64,000 bases of DNA from Carettochelys insculpta (taxonomy: Eukaryota; Chordata; Testudines; Carettochelyidae): positions 12,262,001-12,326,000 of the forward strand of contig NC_134152.1 of the NCBI RefSeq assembly GCF_033958435.1, in the 5' to 3' direction. Under the pieces are notes generated by a model. That model saw nothing but the letters and a program-made list of their open reading frames with translations. It searched no databases and was not told where the DNA came from. A program made the position numbers and the translations under genes. Shown here piece after piece: positions 45,010 through 56,235 of the stretch (the stretch's first letter is position 1; each line of letters starts with the position of its first letter).

Positions 45010-45929
45010 GAATCTGCAGATGAAAAAAGCATATTGGATCATTCAGGTTATCACCCTGAAATCTTGAAATCTAGTCTTATCCTTCAGAGGTTTTAGGATT
45101 CTATTGGAATGCACTGGCGTGAGCCAATATACATGGAATGAAGGAGCAAGAAATATACATTTAACAATGCAAAATTCCAAGTAGGAGAACATTACTGTAC
45201 TTTTAGGAGGGGGAAACACCTACACTATGATTGTGTTTAATGATTGTCTCTTTGTTTTGCTTGAGCACCTTGGCTTTAAATTAGATAAAGTTGTTTTCAG
45301 GAACCACCCATTTCTTAGTGGGGGAAGCCTTTGGAACAAAGAGGCATTGATGGAAAAATGTAGAAACAATGCCAATGGAATATTGCATCCATTGTATATT
45401 GACCCCATGCCAAAGTATCTACAAGGAGACTTTAGGAAGTAGAACACAATTGTAAAGTGTTAGCTCGGATCACTGCAGTCATCAGATATAATGCCATTCT
45501 GACACAATGATACCAAAAAACAATCATCAGAAGGATCCTAGAGAATGAACAACTGTCACAGCAATATTAGAGCACGCAGCGTAGCAGTGAGCCTCAGGAA
45601 GCCCCATCCCATCTGTCGGAAAGTAGGACAGTCAAGAAAAGGATGAATAGGAAAACCCTCCTAGCTCTTGCAAGGTGTCTTACTGATTAGTAATAACAGA
45701 TCAACCTATGCCTCTGGGGATTTAGTAAATAGTTTTTTCTTGTCTAATTTCTAGTCAAGAGAGACGTAGTGGTTCTGGAAGAAGGAATGTTGGGGTTTTT
45801 CATTGCTAAGTGTGGATATGAAATACATAAGCTCTTATTTAACAATTATTTGGCGGTAGCACATATTGTTCCTGTTGTGTTAGAACATCATGCAAACAGT
45901 ACAAAACTCAGATACAGAGCCAAAGAGCT
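45010..45929. other. Noncoding, nothing recognised
   Basis: No supported gene or element. Confidence 0.45.
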
Positions 45930-46085
45930 TATGGTATAAATAGAAAAAGCAAACAAAAGGAGGGAAGCAGAAAGAAGTGAAACGACTTTCCTAAGGTCTC
46001 AAAGCAGATCAATAGCAGAGCCAGCAGTAGAAGCCAGGTCTCTTACCAGTGAACCTAATGCCCTGTCTATTAGTCAAAACTGCCT
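45930..46085 (-). repeat. MIR/CORE-SINE-like fragment
   Basis: The order of motifs GAAACGACTTTCCTAAGGTC, AGCAGAGCCAGCAG, CCAGGTCTCTTACC matches the antisense form of MIR-type SINEs. Strongly diverged. Confidence 0.5.
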
Positions 46086-46750
46086 CTCAATAGCAGCTGC
46101 CAGGGAGGCCCGTTTTGACTGGGTGAATGTATAGCGGTTAGGTTATTTGGAGATCGTGATTCTTCAGTACAATGCCTAACTTTGCCATTGGTCTGAGAAG
46201 ATGTGTTTTACCGGGGGTCCTGAGGACAATCCCTCAACTAGCACACCTTTATTTTGTCATTGTGATTAGTCTCCTCTGTGTGGATAACCAATAAGTCAAG
46301 AACCTGTAAACATTCATCGATGGAGACAAGATATATAACACTAATTATTTTACCCATAACATGAAAAGTTTAAAAAGAGGCAAGACTTTTAGCTGTCTAG
46401 AATACACTGAAACCCCAGATCTCAAGAGGCTTCAAAACAGACCTGGGCACCCTAGCGAAAAGCACACTAAGGAAGCAGATTTGGGTTAGGATTTTCAATG
46501 GGAAAAGGAAGTTAGACATGCAAAGCCCACTCAAAGTCAACAGGAGTCAGGCAACTAACTGCCTTTGACTCCGATGGCATTTCAGCCTCAATTAACAAGG
46601 TGTTAAAAAACTGGAAGTCCTGGGAACATTATCTACACCAGGGCCACCAGGGCCACTCCTGCTGGTTGTTCTGTTTGACTAGCTGTCCCACCACAAGTAG
46701 GCTGAGTGTGCCCAAGCAACTATGAAAAGGGTTTAGCTGATCTGTTACCC
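46086..46750. other. Noncoding, nothing recognised
   Basis: No supported gene or element. Confidence 0.45.
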
Positions 46751-46753
46751 TGA

Positions 46754-46987
46754 GGCCGTGTCTACACTACAGAAATAGCTTCAAAGTAACAGACTTCGAA
46801 GTTGAGTGTCTATGCACACCCAACTTCAAAGGTTGCTACTCCATTCCCAGAAAAAGAGTAAGGAGTTTGAAGTTGGGCTCCCTTACTTCAAAGTTAACTT
46901 TGAAGTAAGGGAAAACATCTAGACAATCTGCAGGCTACTTTGAAGTAGCCCCTAACTTCAAAGTTAGTTCCTAATGGAGACGCGCCT
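46754..46987. mobile_element. Short Harbinger-type MITE (234 bp), TGA duplication
   Basis: The left end GGCCGTGTCTACACTAC and right end GGAGACGCGCCT match the shared Harbinger terminus, flanked by TGA (46751-46753 and 46988-46990). The interior is built from CTTCAAAGTTA-type motifs, repeated in both orientations. Confidence 0.68.
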
Positions 46988-46990
46988 TGA

Positions 46991-47460
46991 TAGTTGCACC
47001 ACAACCTAGACCACTTTTGAAACTGGTTTAACTCTGTGCTTGTGTTTTCAGTGACACCTTCCAAGGTCCTGGTTATTTGGAAATCAGTTTGCTGAAGAGC
47101 AGTCCAATTGCTTTCACTGGTGAGATAACTGTTCAGGCTCAGCCGGTGCTGGGAAAAATGTAAATGAGCATACCAGCATATTAACAGTGCGGCTGGAGCT
47201 GGAGCTGCAGCTTGTGAGTCAAAGGAGGTTATGTAACCATACAACTCTTCTTTAAGGCCTCCCTGAGAATTCTGTTGACTTTTGGAGCACCACAGGAGAT
47301 AAAATATATTGCTGTATTTAAAGATATAGTGGGAGTAGAGATAATATCTGCTTCATGAATAAAAGGTATGATGAGGCAGCTCTCCAAGTGGCATGATAAG
47401 ATACTAGAATAATGTAATAAATGGAGACACACCATCCCTTAAAGGTTTCTTTGAATCTAT
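46991..47460. other. Noncoding, nothing recognised
   Basis: No supported gene or repeat. Confidence 0.45.
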
Positions 47461-47695
47461 TTGCCCCAGCTCCCTAAATGGCTCCTTCCAAGAGCAAACT
47501 CACAACCCTTAGTTTAATAAGTCAATGCTCAAACCATTGAGCTATCCCTGACCTGGGTCCAGGCTTCTGAGTGTAATACTTGAGGAGGTCTAGGGCAAAG
47601 AGATTAAAAGGGGATGGTGCTTGATCCTGCCAAGAGGGAGGGGACTGGACTCAATGACCTCCCAATGTCTCTTGCAGTTCTATGAGATTATGTAT
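47461..47695 (+). repeat. tRNA-derived SINE with inverted 5' half
   Basis: The tail (about 47570-47695) is in plus orientation: AGGGCAAAGAGATTAAAAG, GGGGACTGGACTCAATGACC and CAGTTCTATGAG at the end. The tRNA-like head (47461-47560) is reversed: CAAACTCACAACCC is the reverse B-box region and CAAACCATTGAGCTATCCC the reverse A-box region. Both halves match the intact SINE at 4720-4903. This arrangement is the mark of 5' inversion (twin priming) during insertion. Confidence 0.72.
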
Positions 47696-48558
47696 CTCCA
47701 TAGTTAATAGGGCTGAGATCTGGGCTATGTAACAGGTGTTTGGGGGAGTTTGGGGTTGTATGTGCTGGGAATGTCCATTCCCTTCCTCCCACCCTCAACT
47801 GTGGAATGATAAATTAATTGTGTGGCCAATCCTTCAGCCACAGCATCATGTCCCTTCCCACACAGAGCTGCCAGGTTTGCATGGGAATATCAACCCTCCC
47901 TCACCCAGCCTGTCTTGTTCCCAAACCTGCTGTGAGCTGGGACAAAAGCTCAGCTCCATCATGCATAAAAGTTATGGAGACCCTGGACAGGGTCCCAGTG
48001 GAACATGTTGTGTGAGAATGCCTCCATTCATGGCCAGCTGTGCAGCCTTTTCCCATTGGGTGTGTGTGTGTGTGTATGCGCTGGGGGGAGCAGAGTTTTC
48101 CTATAGCATCTATACGGCTTTAGTTTGCACGGGGAGCATGGCTAGGCTCATCATCCATGTGCAAGAGACATTGGCAGCATGTCCCCACTTAAGCAGCCCA
48201 AAACATGTTATACTCACCTGGTTTGGGGTTTCAGTGCACATTTTGAACTTAGGCTATGTTCACTGAAAGATGAACATGTGGCCTATCGCTGGGCACAAGC
48301 CTTAGTGGATATATGGCTTTGTACCGAAACCATGCCAGCTTTCTGTGTCACCCAAAACTCCATCTATCTGAGTGCTTCCAGAAGAGCTCCACTGTGGAAA
48401 TTTGCATGTGTTGGAACTCACAATGAGACCTGGGGGGCATGAATCTATAAAGCTCAAAACCAAGGAAACTGCCTGAAGCCCCTGAAACAAACATCTTTAT
48501 TTCCCCACAGCCTCCGGGTCTGACTTTCATGCCTCATGCTGCCCGCTGTTTACAAATA
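47696..48558. other. Noncoding with a short TG tract
   Basis: A TG dinucleotide run at 48059-48078. No supported gene. Confidence 0.45.
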
Positions 48559-48560
48559 TA

Positions 48561-49109
48561 CAGTAAACCTCTGAAATGCATGACTTCATGTTGTGTTTAA
48601 CTTATGTTATGGTGAGTTAAGTGCAATTGGAAGCCACTCTGCAGCTGCCTGCCTGCTTGGCTCCTGAAGCTGGGCAGACAGACAGCCACACTGCTGTGGC
48701 TCCTCCCCAGCTTCCCCCAGCTGGGAGAAGACACACCTGGCTTCCAGAGTGACAGAGAGCTGGCTGGAGCCAGGAAACTGACCAGCAATGTGCTGGTCAG
48801 TTTCCCAACTCCCACCAGCAGAGAGGAGCCTGGAGTCAGGCCACCAGGTTCCCAGCTCCATGCCTCCCTGTAGGAGCCAGGAAACTGACCCACACTGGTG
48901 CTGGTCAGTTTCCCAGTTCCTGCAAGCTGAGGGGAGCTGACACCCAGGCTGCCCCCTGGTCCCCATCTCCTCTCCACTCCCTGGAGCCAGGAAACTGACC
49001 AAGGGTGATGCCCTTGTCAGTTTCCTGGCACCCCTGTGTTGCATGTGACATTTGACTTATGCGGGGGGGTTGCAAGAATGCAACTCCTATGTAAATCAGG
49101 GGTCTACTG
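48561..49109. mobile_element. Tigger/pogo-like MITE with internal hairpin array (549 bp)
   Basis: Termini CAGTAAACCTCTGA and, in reverse, CAGTAGACCCCTGA are bordered by TA (48559-48560 and 49110-49111). The centre holds three related units at about 48767, 48873 and 48983, each with GCCAGGAAACTGACC followed after a 10-16 base loop by a matching GGTCAGTTTCC arm (the last is TGTCAGTTTCC). No transposase. Confidence 0.75.
48767..49029. repeat. Three phased hairpin units, ~108-bp period
   Basis: Hairpins at 48767-48807, 48873-48914 and 48983-49029 share the stem CAGGAAACTGACC / GGTCAGTTTCC (one mismatch in the last arm). Start-to-start spacing is about 106 and 110 bp. The DNA between stems is similar but more diverged. 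Confidence 0.72.
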
Positions 49110-49111
49110 TA

Positions 49112-49399
49112 TAAACATAATGATTCAAGGCCAATAAAAATCAGCCTACTAACAATGAATACATTGAGTGGTAAGCATAAGTATTTTACAATTTATAAAA
49201 CATACTTTGCAAGGATATATATGAATATGAGAATTTCATCCCTCTTTTCCCAGTCTTTTTAGATTGTGCTTTCCATTTTTGTTATACATAATAATGTTTG
49301 TACAGGTCCAGTTAACAGGAGGCTTCTGTCCTGATGCAGGTCACTGGGAGTTATTGTGATGGAAACAGATTAGTGTATTTTAAAGGCAGGGCACCACTT
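49112..49399. other. Noncoding, nothing recognised
   Basis: AT-rich, with no supported feature. Confidence 0.45.
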
Positions 49400-49790
49400 T
49401 AATAAGCTAGGCTGACCTCCTGAGACACTAAGATCACAGACATTGGCCAATGTTTCCTGCCTCAGGCCCTGAAACTTGTGGTCTTTTACAAAAACACCTA
49501 GTCTTAATTTAAACACCCCAGATGACAGTGACACCCTATCCCCATGTGGTCTGATCCCAGGCTTAATTATGTTCACTGTCAAAATGAGAATCATATGTCC
49601 TGTTTGAACTTGGCTGTCTTCAGTTTCAAGCCACTGTATCATTATTCTTCTGTCTGCTTGATTAAAGAACTCTCTAGCGTCAAATATCTTCTCCCTATGT
49701 AGGTTATTGGAGACCATGATCAAGAGACCTTTAAGCTTTTCTTCAGTCAGTGCGATAGATTGAGCCTCTCAATAATAGTGCATCAAATGT
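49400..49790. repeat. Dispersed reptile repeat, CR1/L3-related by recollection
   Basis: Segments CAAGCCACTGTATCATTATT, CTTGATTAAAGAACTCT, CCCTATGTAGGTTATTGG, GACCATGATCAAGAGACC and GATAGATTGAGCCTCT follow the order of a high-copy turtle repeat remembered as antisense LINE 3' sequence. Boundaries are not defined. Confidence 0.5.
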
Positions 49791-50969
49791 ACATAAACAG
49801 GAAGCACATAAGTGTACCCTGGGGTGAATCTAATAATGTGAGTTAAGGTAAGCCAGAACACCTGGGGTGCTGAACCCATGAGCCGTGGGAGACAAGGAAC
49901 AAAAATGGATCACACTCTTTCATTTAAAACTTACTCTTCCCCACATTTCTCCCTCAGTCCTAAATGGTAAAGCTCTCTGCTTTTCCCCTCTTATTCACAC
50001 AACGTGTGTGGTGCACTGGTTTTGCCATGGTGACCCGTTTGTACTGCTGATATTAACACTGCAGTCTTGTGAGGAACATTGCCTCATTAAACACATGTAG
50101 AAGAATTAAACTGAGAAAGCCAAGTGTGAATATAAAGAGTAGCATGTTTCAGTGCTGTGTTTATTTAGCACAACCCTGTATTGGGATTACAAGTAGTCAA
50201 ACTAATTTGTTACTTTTTGTAATTAATTAAAAAGAGAGTGAGAAACAAAACTGACTAATAAAACCATTAAATACATTTAATTTTCCTTGGTTCTATCTTG
50301 TTTTTAATTCATCCTATGGGTGAATCTCTTTTCTGTGTATTCTTATTTATTCCCCTGGACTGCCTGAACTCTTCAAAAATTTATGCTGATACTAGGTCTG
50401 ACTAAATTTACTGTACCTTCACTTTTTATGCCCCAATACATTTATAGTCAGTTTGTCCACTCTGACTTTTAGGATGAGCAATATTCAGACAGCGCTTTCC
50501 CTGGTACGTGCTCAGACATTTACAGAAATTGCACCAGTCTCTTTCTTTAGCTCTTTGGATGAAGGAAGGTTGCAGCATAATAGCATCACTCAATAATAGT
50601 TTCTTACTTGTGTATTTTTCATCCTTTTTTAAAATCTCAGGCTGAGTGTTTAGCTGTAGTCAAAAATGGGTTAAACAAGAATCTAGATAACAATAAAGTT
50701 AAATAAATACCAACAGGAATGAAGACTTTGAGAAGAGATGTAAACCCTCTTAATTCTGCATCTATTCTAACCTCTAAATGCTTGAGATTAGGAGGAAACT
50801 TTTCCTTAGTGCTGACTATTCCACACCTGCCTACTTCAGTGTTTCTTACAGCAGACAGGGGGCTGCAGACAGCAGAATTTTAAGAGACAGAGAGAGATCC
50901 CAGCACTGAGGAGACTGTCCAGTGGTGGGAGTGTGTTTGCTTGGCTGTTTGAATTTTGAATTCTGATTG
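49791..50969. other. AT-rich noncoding, nothing recognised
   Basis: No supported gene or element boundary. Confidence 0.45.
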
Positions 50970-52070
50970 CAGGCGATTAAAGTTTCAGCTAAGGTGGCAG
51001 TTGGGATTTTGTGTCTGGGAGGGATAGATCCTTTGTTCCCCTGATCAGCCTCAGGATCAGCCTTCCCCTGTGTGACTAACAAAGGGGAAGGCCTGACTTA
51101 GCTTTGCAGGCTTTAAAAAGCCAGAGGCAAAGCAACCAGGGAAGCAAAGGGGACAGGGTCTGCAGACAGGGGAGCTTTCAGAGGGAATTTGATGCAGGGA
51201 GTGTGACAGAGGGGTTGCACTATGATTAAGAAGACCCACAACACCTGTGCCAGCACTGCTCTTGTCTTTTCACCTGTGTCTGTAGTCAGACAGACCTCCT
51301 GACCAGGGATGCCTCCACCCAGACCCTGGTGTGGTTTTGCAGGGACTGTGACTTGCAATTTCCACTTACTGAAGTTGAGGAAGTGGTGACCATGCCTTGT
51401 GGAAGGTGTTTTCTGGTGCAATCTCTCAGGAAGCAGGTGGAAGCGCTGCAGGCAAGTGTGGCTAGGCTAAGGAGTATCCACAAGCAATTCCTGGACAGCA
51501 TTCATATGGAGATAGCTGTACCACAAAAGACTACTGACACACCACCAGTGGAGGAGGATATGTCTTGGGAGAACACTGGCAGCTGATCATTCCTGGCAGC
51601 AGACAGTGCTCTACTTCTGCTCCCAACCCTCCCACCATGATACTGGCAAACTGTTATGCTGTTCTGGGTATGGGAGATATAGGAGATAAGGAATCACGTC
51701 CTACAGCAGAAGCAGAGAAGCCTTGTGTCCCCCACCCACACCCCAAGGCTGGGGTGTCTGCTGCCACCACTACAAGGAGGAAATGTAGGGTAGTGGTGGT
51801 CAGAAATTCATCCATCGCCCTGACCCGATACACAATCTGACCTGGATTTGATCAAGCTAGCGAACACAACACAGCACTGAAGCTGGGTAGGACTACATGT
51901 GTTACAATCACATCTCCTACTACTACCCCATGCCACTCATCTGTGTGGGCATGAATTATACTGCAAGGTGTTACCTTGAGCAACTGAAGAGTGACTACAG
52001 AGCTCTGGGAGTATGGGTGAAGGAGTTGGCAGTCTAGTGCTCTAGGATTCTGAAGTATCTGGTGCTGGCC
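50970..52070 (+). pseudogene. CR1 ORF1 relic: zinc finger, coiled coil, esterase remnant
   Basis: CR1 ORF1 binds element RNA and in many copies carries an SGNH-esterase-like domain. The frame 51329-51586 shows two C-x2-C pairs (CRDC near 51338, CGRC near 51398) around VEEVVTMPCGRCFLVQSL, then a heptad-rich QVEALQASVARLRSI helix. Further on, RKCRVVVVRNSSI (51780) corresponds to the esterase block with the usual GDS(L) changed. Still further, WA/GMNYTA then LEQLKSDYRALGVWVKEL (51975-52030) matches the GTND region and the helix after it. Stops and frame changes are frequent. MITE 3 was inserted directly after, at 52076. 50970-51230 is probably its 5' UTR. Confidence 0.68.
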
Positions 52071-52075
52071 ACCAT

Positions 52076-52786
52076 GGCTACGTCTACACGTGCACGCTAC
52101 ATCGAAATAGCTTATTTCGATGTAGCGACATCAAAATAAGCTATTTCGATGAATAACGGCTACACGTCCCCCAGGGCTGGCAACGTCGATGTTCAACTTC
52201 GACGTTGGGCAGCACCACATCGAAATAGGCGCTGCGAGGGAACGTCTACATGCCAAAGTAGCACACATCGAAATAAGAGTGCCAGGAACAGCTGCAGACA
52301 GGGTCACAGGGCGGACTCAACAGCAAGCCGCTCCCTTAAAGGGCCCCTCCCAGACACAGTTGCAGTAAACAACACAAGATACACAGAGCCGACAACTGGT
52401 TGCAGACCCTGTGCCTGCAGCATGGATCTCCAGCTGCCGCAGCAGCAGCCAGAAGCCCTGGGCTAAAGGCTGCTGCACACGGTGACCATAGAGCCCCGCA
52501 GGGGCCGGAGAGAGAGCGTCTCTCAACCCTTCAGCTGATGGCCGCCATGGAGGACCCCGCTATTTCAATGTTGCGGGACGCGGATCGGCTACACGTGCCC
52601 TACTTCAACGTTCAACTTCGAAGTAGGGCGCTATTCCCATCCCCTCATGGGGTTAGTGACTTTGACGTCTTGCCGCCTAACGTCGATTTCAACTTCGAAA
52701 TAGCGCCCAATATGTGTAGCCATGGCGGGCGCTATTTCGAAGTTGGCGCCGGTACTTCGAAGTAGCGTGCACGTGTAGATGCAGCC
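52076..52786 (+). mobile_element. Harbinger MITE, copy 3 (711 bp)
   Basis: Termini GGCTACGTCTACACGTGC and GCACGTGTAGATGCAGCC; flanks CAT (52073-52075) and CTT (52787-52789), a 2-of-3 match. The interior is colinear with MITEs 1 and 2, including MDLQLPQQQPEALG-stop (about 52421-52466). Confidence 0.88.
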
Positions 52787-52854
52787 CTTAAGTGATAAGA
52801 TATCAGACCCACCAGTCTGATCTGGGATCATAATCCCTATGTTCCTGAATAGCA

Positions 52855-53012
52855 ATAGTCCCATTTTACAGAAGGAAAAACTGAGCCAGAGTGTAGTAAA
52901 GTGACTTGTTTAAGGTAATCCAGATGGCCAGTGTCAAAACTAGGATTAGAACTGTGAATTCTCATTGCCTTGACTTCTGGCGTAACCAGAAGACCACGTG
53001 GCCTCTTTTTTT
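52855..53012 (-). repeat. MIR/CORE-SINE-like fragment
   Basis: Antisense MIR-like order: CCCATTTTACAGAAGG, AAACTGAGCCAGAG, GTGACTTGTTTAAGG, AACTAGGATTAGAACTG. Confidence 0.6.
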
Positions 53013-54390
53013 AGGGTAAGTGCACACTCTATTTAGGAGATGTGATTGTAACACATGTAGTCATACCCAAGATAGCTTATTGAAATGGCGTGATGCTCTG
53101 ACAGAACAGGTTGTCCAACACAGAGTGAGACTATCCAGTGCCCTGGGGGCATACTCAAGTGGCTATCCCATAGTGTTGCAACTTCAGTGCTGTGTTAGCT
53201 AGCTCAGTCAAAGCTAGATCAGATTGTGTATCGTGCTGCCACTGCATCTCCTAACTGTAGTGCAGAGGTACCTTACTTAAAGAGACAGCCTATCTAGGCA
53301 GAGGCTTGTAGAATGTCCTGAGATACTTGAAGAAAAAGGGACACGTGGTTCATGTGCTACACCCGCCTAGAAAAATATCAAAGCCTCTAAAATGTGCTCC
53401 CAGAATCCTTGAGATAGATGCAGAATGGGTGGTAAAAACAGCAGCTTTGTAGATGGGCAGGTAGTACAAAAAACTCTGTATATTTCGCGTGGGGGTTTGA
53501 CATGTCCCATCCTGACTGGCTGCAGGGAATGAACTGGGGCCCTCCAGAGAGAAATGTGTGAGTCCCTGTGGCTGGATGGGAAGAGCTGACCTCGTTTGCT
53601 GGAGGCTGTAACATTTACAATTCTGTGGAACTGGGTACAAAGGGGTTCACCTAACATACAATAAGCAGTGTATTCCAGGCCTGTCTGGGGGAGATTGCAT
53701 TTTGCTGTTGAAATAGGTTCCTCTCTTCTGCAATATAATTTTTAGAAATGGCCTAAAATTAATACTGTGCTTAAGACAAGGTACAACATGTGGACAAAGG
53801 GGCATGGTGGGTGAATGGGAATTTTTCCATAAATGAGGGGTCTCAGAAGTTGCAGCATCACCAGCCTGAAAGAAAATGGGACTTCCTCCTGGTCCCCACT
53901 CCCCTGGCTTCCAAGCTGTGACAAAGGTTATCATAGCCTTCAAATTACAATTCAGTGTACAGATTTGGTAATAACTTCTGACATTACTTTTCAAAATGAT
54001 AATTTAGTGAAGCTTTTCCCCACATGGGTTAATACAACAGTGTGGAGGCAGCAGAGCATTATTCAATGAACGTTAACGTTCTGTGTTAGATAGAAGGTGG
54101 TACTAGTCAATGCAGAGAGCTCATCTAGTAATAGCAGACCATGCTAGCACCTGCAAACATTTGCTTTAACCTTGTTACACTATAATTCTACCCAGGGGGA
54201 TGCACAGCCCAGGACAAATCATCCTGAGCTTCTAATCCTCCAGGGGTGCTCCCCTATGCTCTGTCCCAACTCTACCTCTTCTCACAATGCCACACCCCAC
54301 CTCCTCCTGTCCCCTTTGCTGAGAGCACTGCTCCCTCACTCCTTCCACCACCAAGTGGCCAAAATGTGCTCTTTCAATCCAAAATTGAAA
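53013..54390. other. Noncoding, nothing recognised
   Basis: Open frames are short and lack recognisable motifs. No element ends seen. Confidence 0.45.
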
Positions 54391-54394
54391 GAAT

Positions 54395-54701
54395 GTGTCT
54401 ATTGTTGATCAGGAGGAGCCCCTCATTTCAAAAGCTTCTTTTGGAAAAAAAAAAAACCATTTGTAAACACCCCAGAGGCTCTTTTTTTGAAAGAGCAGTT
54501 CTCATGGTGGCTGATTTTCAATCCCTGGCCTGTTCTTTCGAAAGAGGGGGCACTGTGTGGATGCTCTCTATTGAAAGAGCAGATAGATCTTTCAATATGC
54601 TTTTGCGTGTGTGGACACACTCTTTCAAAAGAAGGGTTTTTTTTTGCAAGAGAGCTTCGGAAGAACTTCTTTTAAAAGATTGCTGTGGTGTAGACATAGC
54701 G
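54395..54701. mobile_element. Harbinger-type MITE of the CTTTCGAAAG subfamily, left end lost
   Basis: Repeated CTTTTGAAA/TTTCGAAAG motifs and the right terminus GTGGTGTAGACATAGC (54685-54700). No matching left terminus before 54395. Confidence 0.62.
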
Positions 54702-54929
54702 AATGTGAGAGGAATAGTGCTTATTTAAAAACAGTTATTTTCAAATAAGTGCAGTTTAGTTGGGGAATAAGGGCTAAATTGAAATAAGGGGCCCTCCAGC
54801 CCTCCCCAGTGTGCCCAGCTCTGCCCTGCTGGCCACGACCAGGAAGCCTCAGTGGTTCCACTTCCTGGAGTACTCAAAGGCACAACAGAGTGCACAAGGA
54901 TGTGTTCTGCAGCAGCCTCACACTCTGTA
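54702..54929. other. Possible leader of Harbinger H4
   Basis: Short sequence with AATAAG motifs between the MITE terminus and the first recognisable H4 coding block. Confidence 0.35.
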
Positions 54930-55039
54930 CCCTGCTGCAGCTCACCTGTGGCCCAGAATGAGCCAGCTTGAGGGCTTCAAGCTTCCCCCCCAACAGGAGC
55001 CTGCCCAGGCCCAAAGGAGGCAGGCACTATCCTCATTGG

Positions 55040-55480
55040 GGTGGAGATCTGGGACCTCACTGAGGTTTGTGGGGGATGAGTCCCTCCTCCAGGATCTCCA
55101 TGTTTGATTCAGGAATGCAGCAATCTGTGGCCACATGGCAGATGCTCTGGCCTCATGGGGTCACATCTGCATCCAGGAGCAGATGCACACTGAAAGTAAA
55201 GGAGCTCCACCAGGCTTACCCCAGGGCCAGGGAGGGGAGGTCCAAAACAGGGGCAGCACCCATCAGTTCTCCTCAGTACAGCAACCTAGAATGGATCCAG
55301 CGGGTATGGGGTAGTCCTAGCCTCAACTCCATCATCAAGCTGGAGGTGTCCAGCCACAACAGAGCAGAGGAGGGCTTGGCTGACAATGACCAGAAGCCAG
55401 ACAAGGCCAGTCAAGCCATACAGGAGACAGGAGACCTGATGGCAGGGCCATCCCAGGCATCGTCTGACACGGATGAGGGA
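55040..55480 (+). pseudogene. Harbinger Myb/SANT-like protein relic (H4)
   Basis: The stretch readable as GDESLLQDLHV, then SVATWQMLWPHGV in a shifted frame, then LKVKELHQAYPRAREGRSKT and GAAPISSPQYSNLEWI, follows the SANT-like pattern seen in H1 (KVKELWQGYAWAWD, then HYHRELREILG). A serine- and acid-rich part follows, with SHNRAEEGLADNDQKPDKAS and SSDTDEG. Frames shift at least once, and start and end are not defined. A host MSANTD-type gene is less likely, because the transposase relic lies directly downstream on the opposite strand exactly as in H1. Confidence 0.6.
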
Positions 55481-55724
55481 CCATATGGTAGGTACCATCA
55501 CTGCCCCCCACACAGGGGGTGGAGGGGCTGGCTGGCCTGGCAGGGAGCAGCTGAGTGCTCCATGCCAAGTCCTCACTGGCCACAGAGCGAGCAGCAACCA
55601 GTGCATTCAGAACCATGTACCATGCTGTTCCCAGGCATGTGCCCCCAGGAAGCTGGCCCAGGTGGCTGGAGAGGCCTGCCATGCTCCTGACCTCAGGATG
55701 GGACACTGTCCCTCCACAAACCAT

Positions 55725-56235
55725 CATGGGATAGTGCAACACACACACACCCCCTCACACAGCACATGCTCCTGCAGGGCAAAGCTCTGCTTCAGGGCCT
55801 CCTGGATGCACACAGCCCTTTGATGAGCCTTCTGGATGTCAGCCATGCGTGGCTGTTCATAGGCCCTGGCTAGGCACCCAGCCTCTGCCTCCTGTGTGGG
55901 CAGCAAGGCATCCTCCTATCCCTTGCAGAGGTTCTGTAGCATACAGAAAGCCGCTGCCACCTGCAGGATGCAGTGCCCCCCAGGTCCAGGCAAGTTAGGA
56001 GGCATCAGAAACACCCCTTCAGGTGGCCAAAGGCACCCTTAACTGCTATGCAGGCCCTGGCCAGCCTGGTGTTGAATGCCTGCTGTGGTGGGACAGCAGG
56101 GGATAGGCCATGTCCCTCCCCCAGGCACACAGGCATGTCCACTTCCATGACCCTGATGGTGTGGTTGGGGAGGTAGGGCCCGGCATGCATCTTGTGGTAC
56201 ATGTGGAAGTCCTGAATATGTGGGCATGATGCAAC
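55725..56235 (-). pseudogene. Harbinger transposase C-terminal relic (H4)
   Basis: Minus-strand homology runs from about 56235: HMYHKMHAGPYLPNHTIRVM, then VDMPVCLGEGHG, then AFNTRLARACIAVKGAFGHLKGC, which corresponds to NHARQVVEWTFGRLKGC in H1. The catalytic Glu of the VVE motif is replaced (VKG). The C-terminal helical part LARAYEQPRMADIQKAHQR and EALKQSF ends near 55775. The first half of the transposase is missing. Confidence 0.7.

Noticed and set aside
48767..49029. CRISPR array or riboswitch from regular hairpins
   Set aside because: Only three units with ~108-bp spacing, inside a TA-flanked MITE in vertebrate DNA.
51329..51586. Small host zinc-finger protein
   Set aside because: Cys pairs, coiled coil and downstream esterase-like blocks fit CR1 ORF1.
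54246..54728. 160-codon open frame on plus strand
   Set aside because: It runs across a Harbinger-type MITE made of CTTTTGAAA repeats and ends at its terminus.
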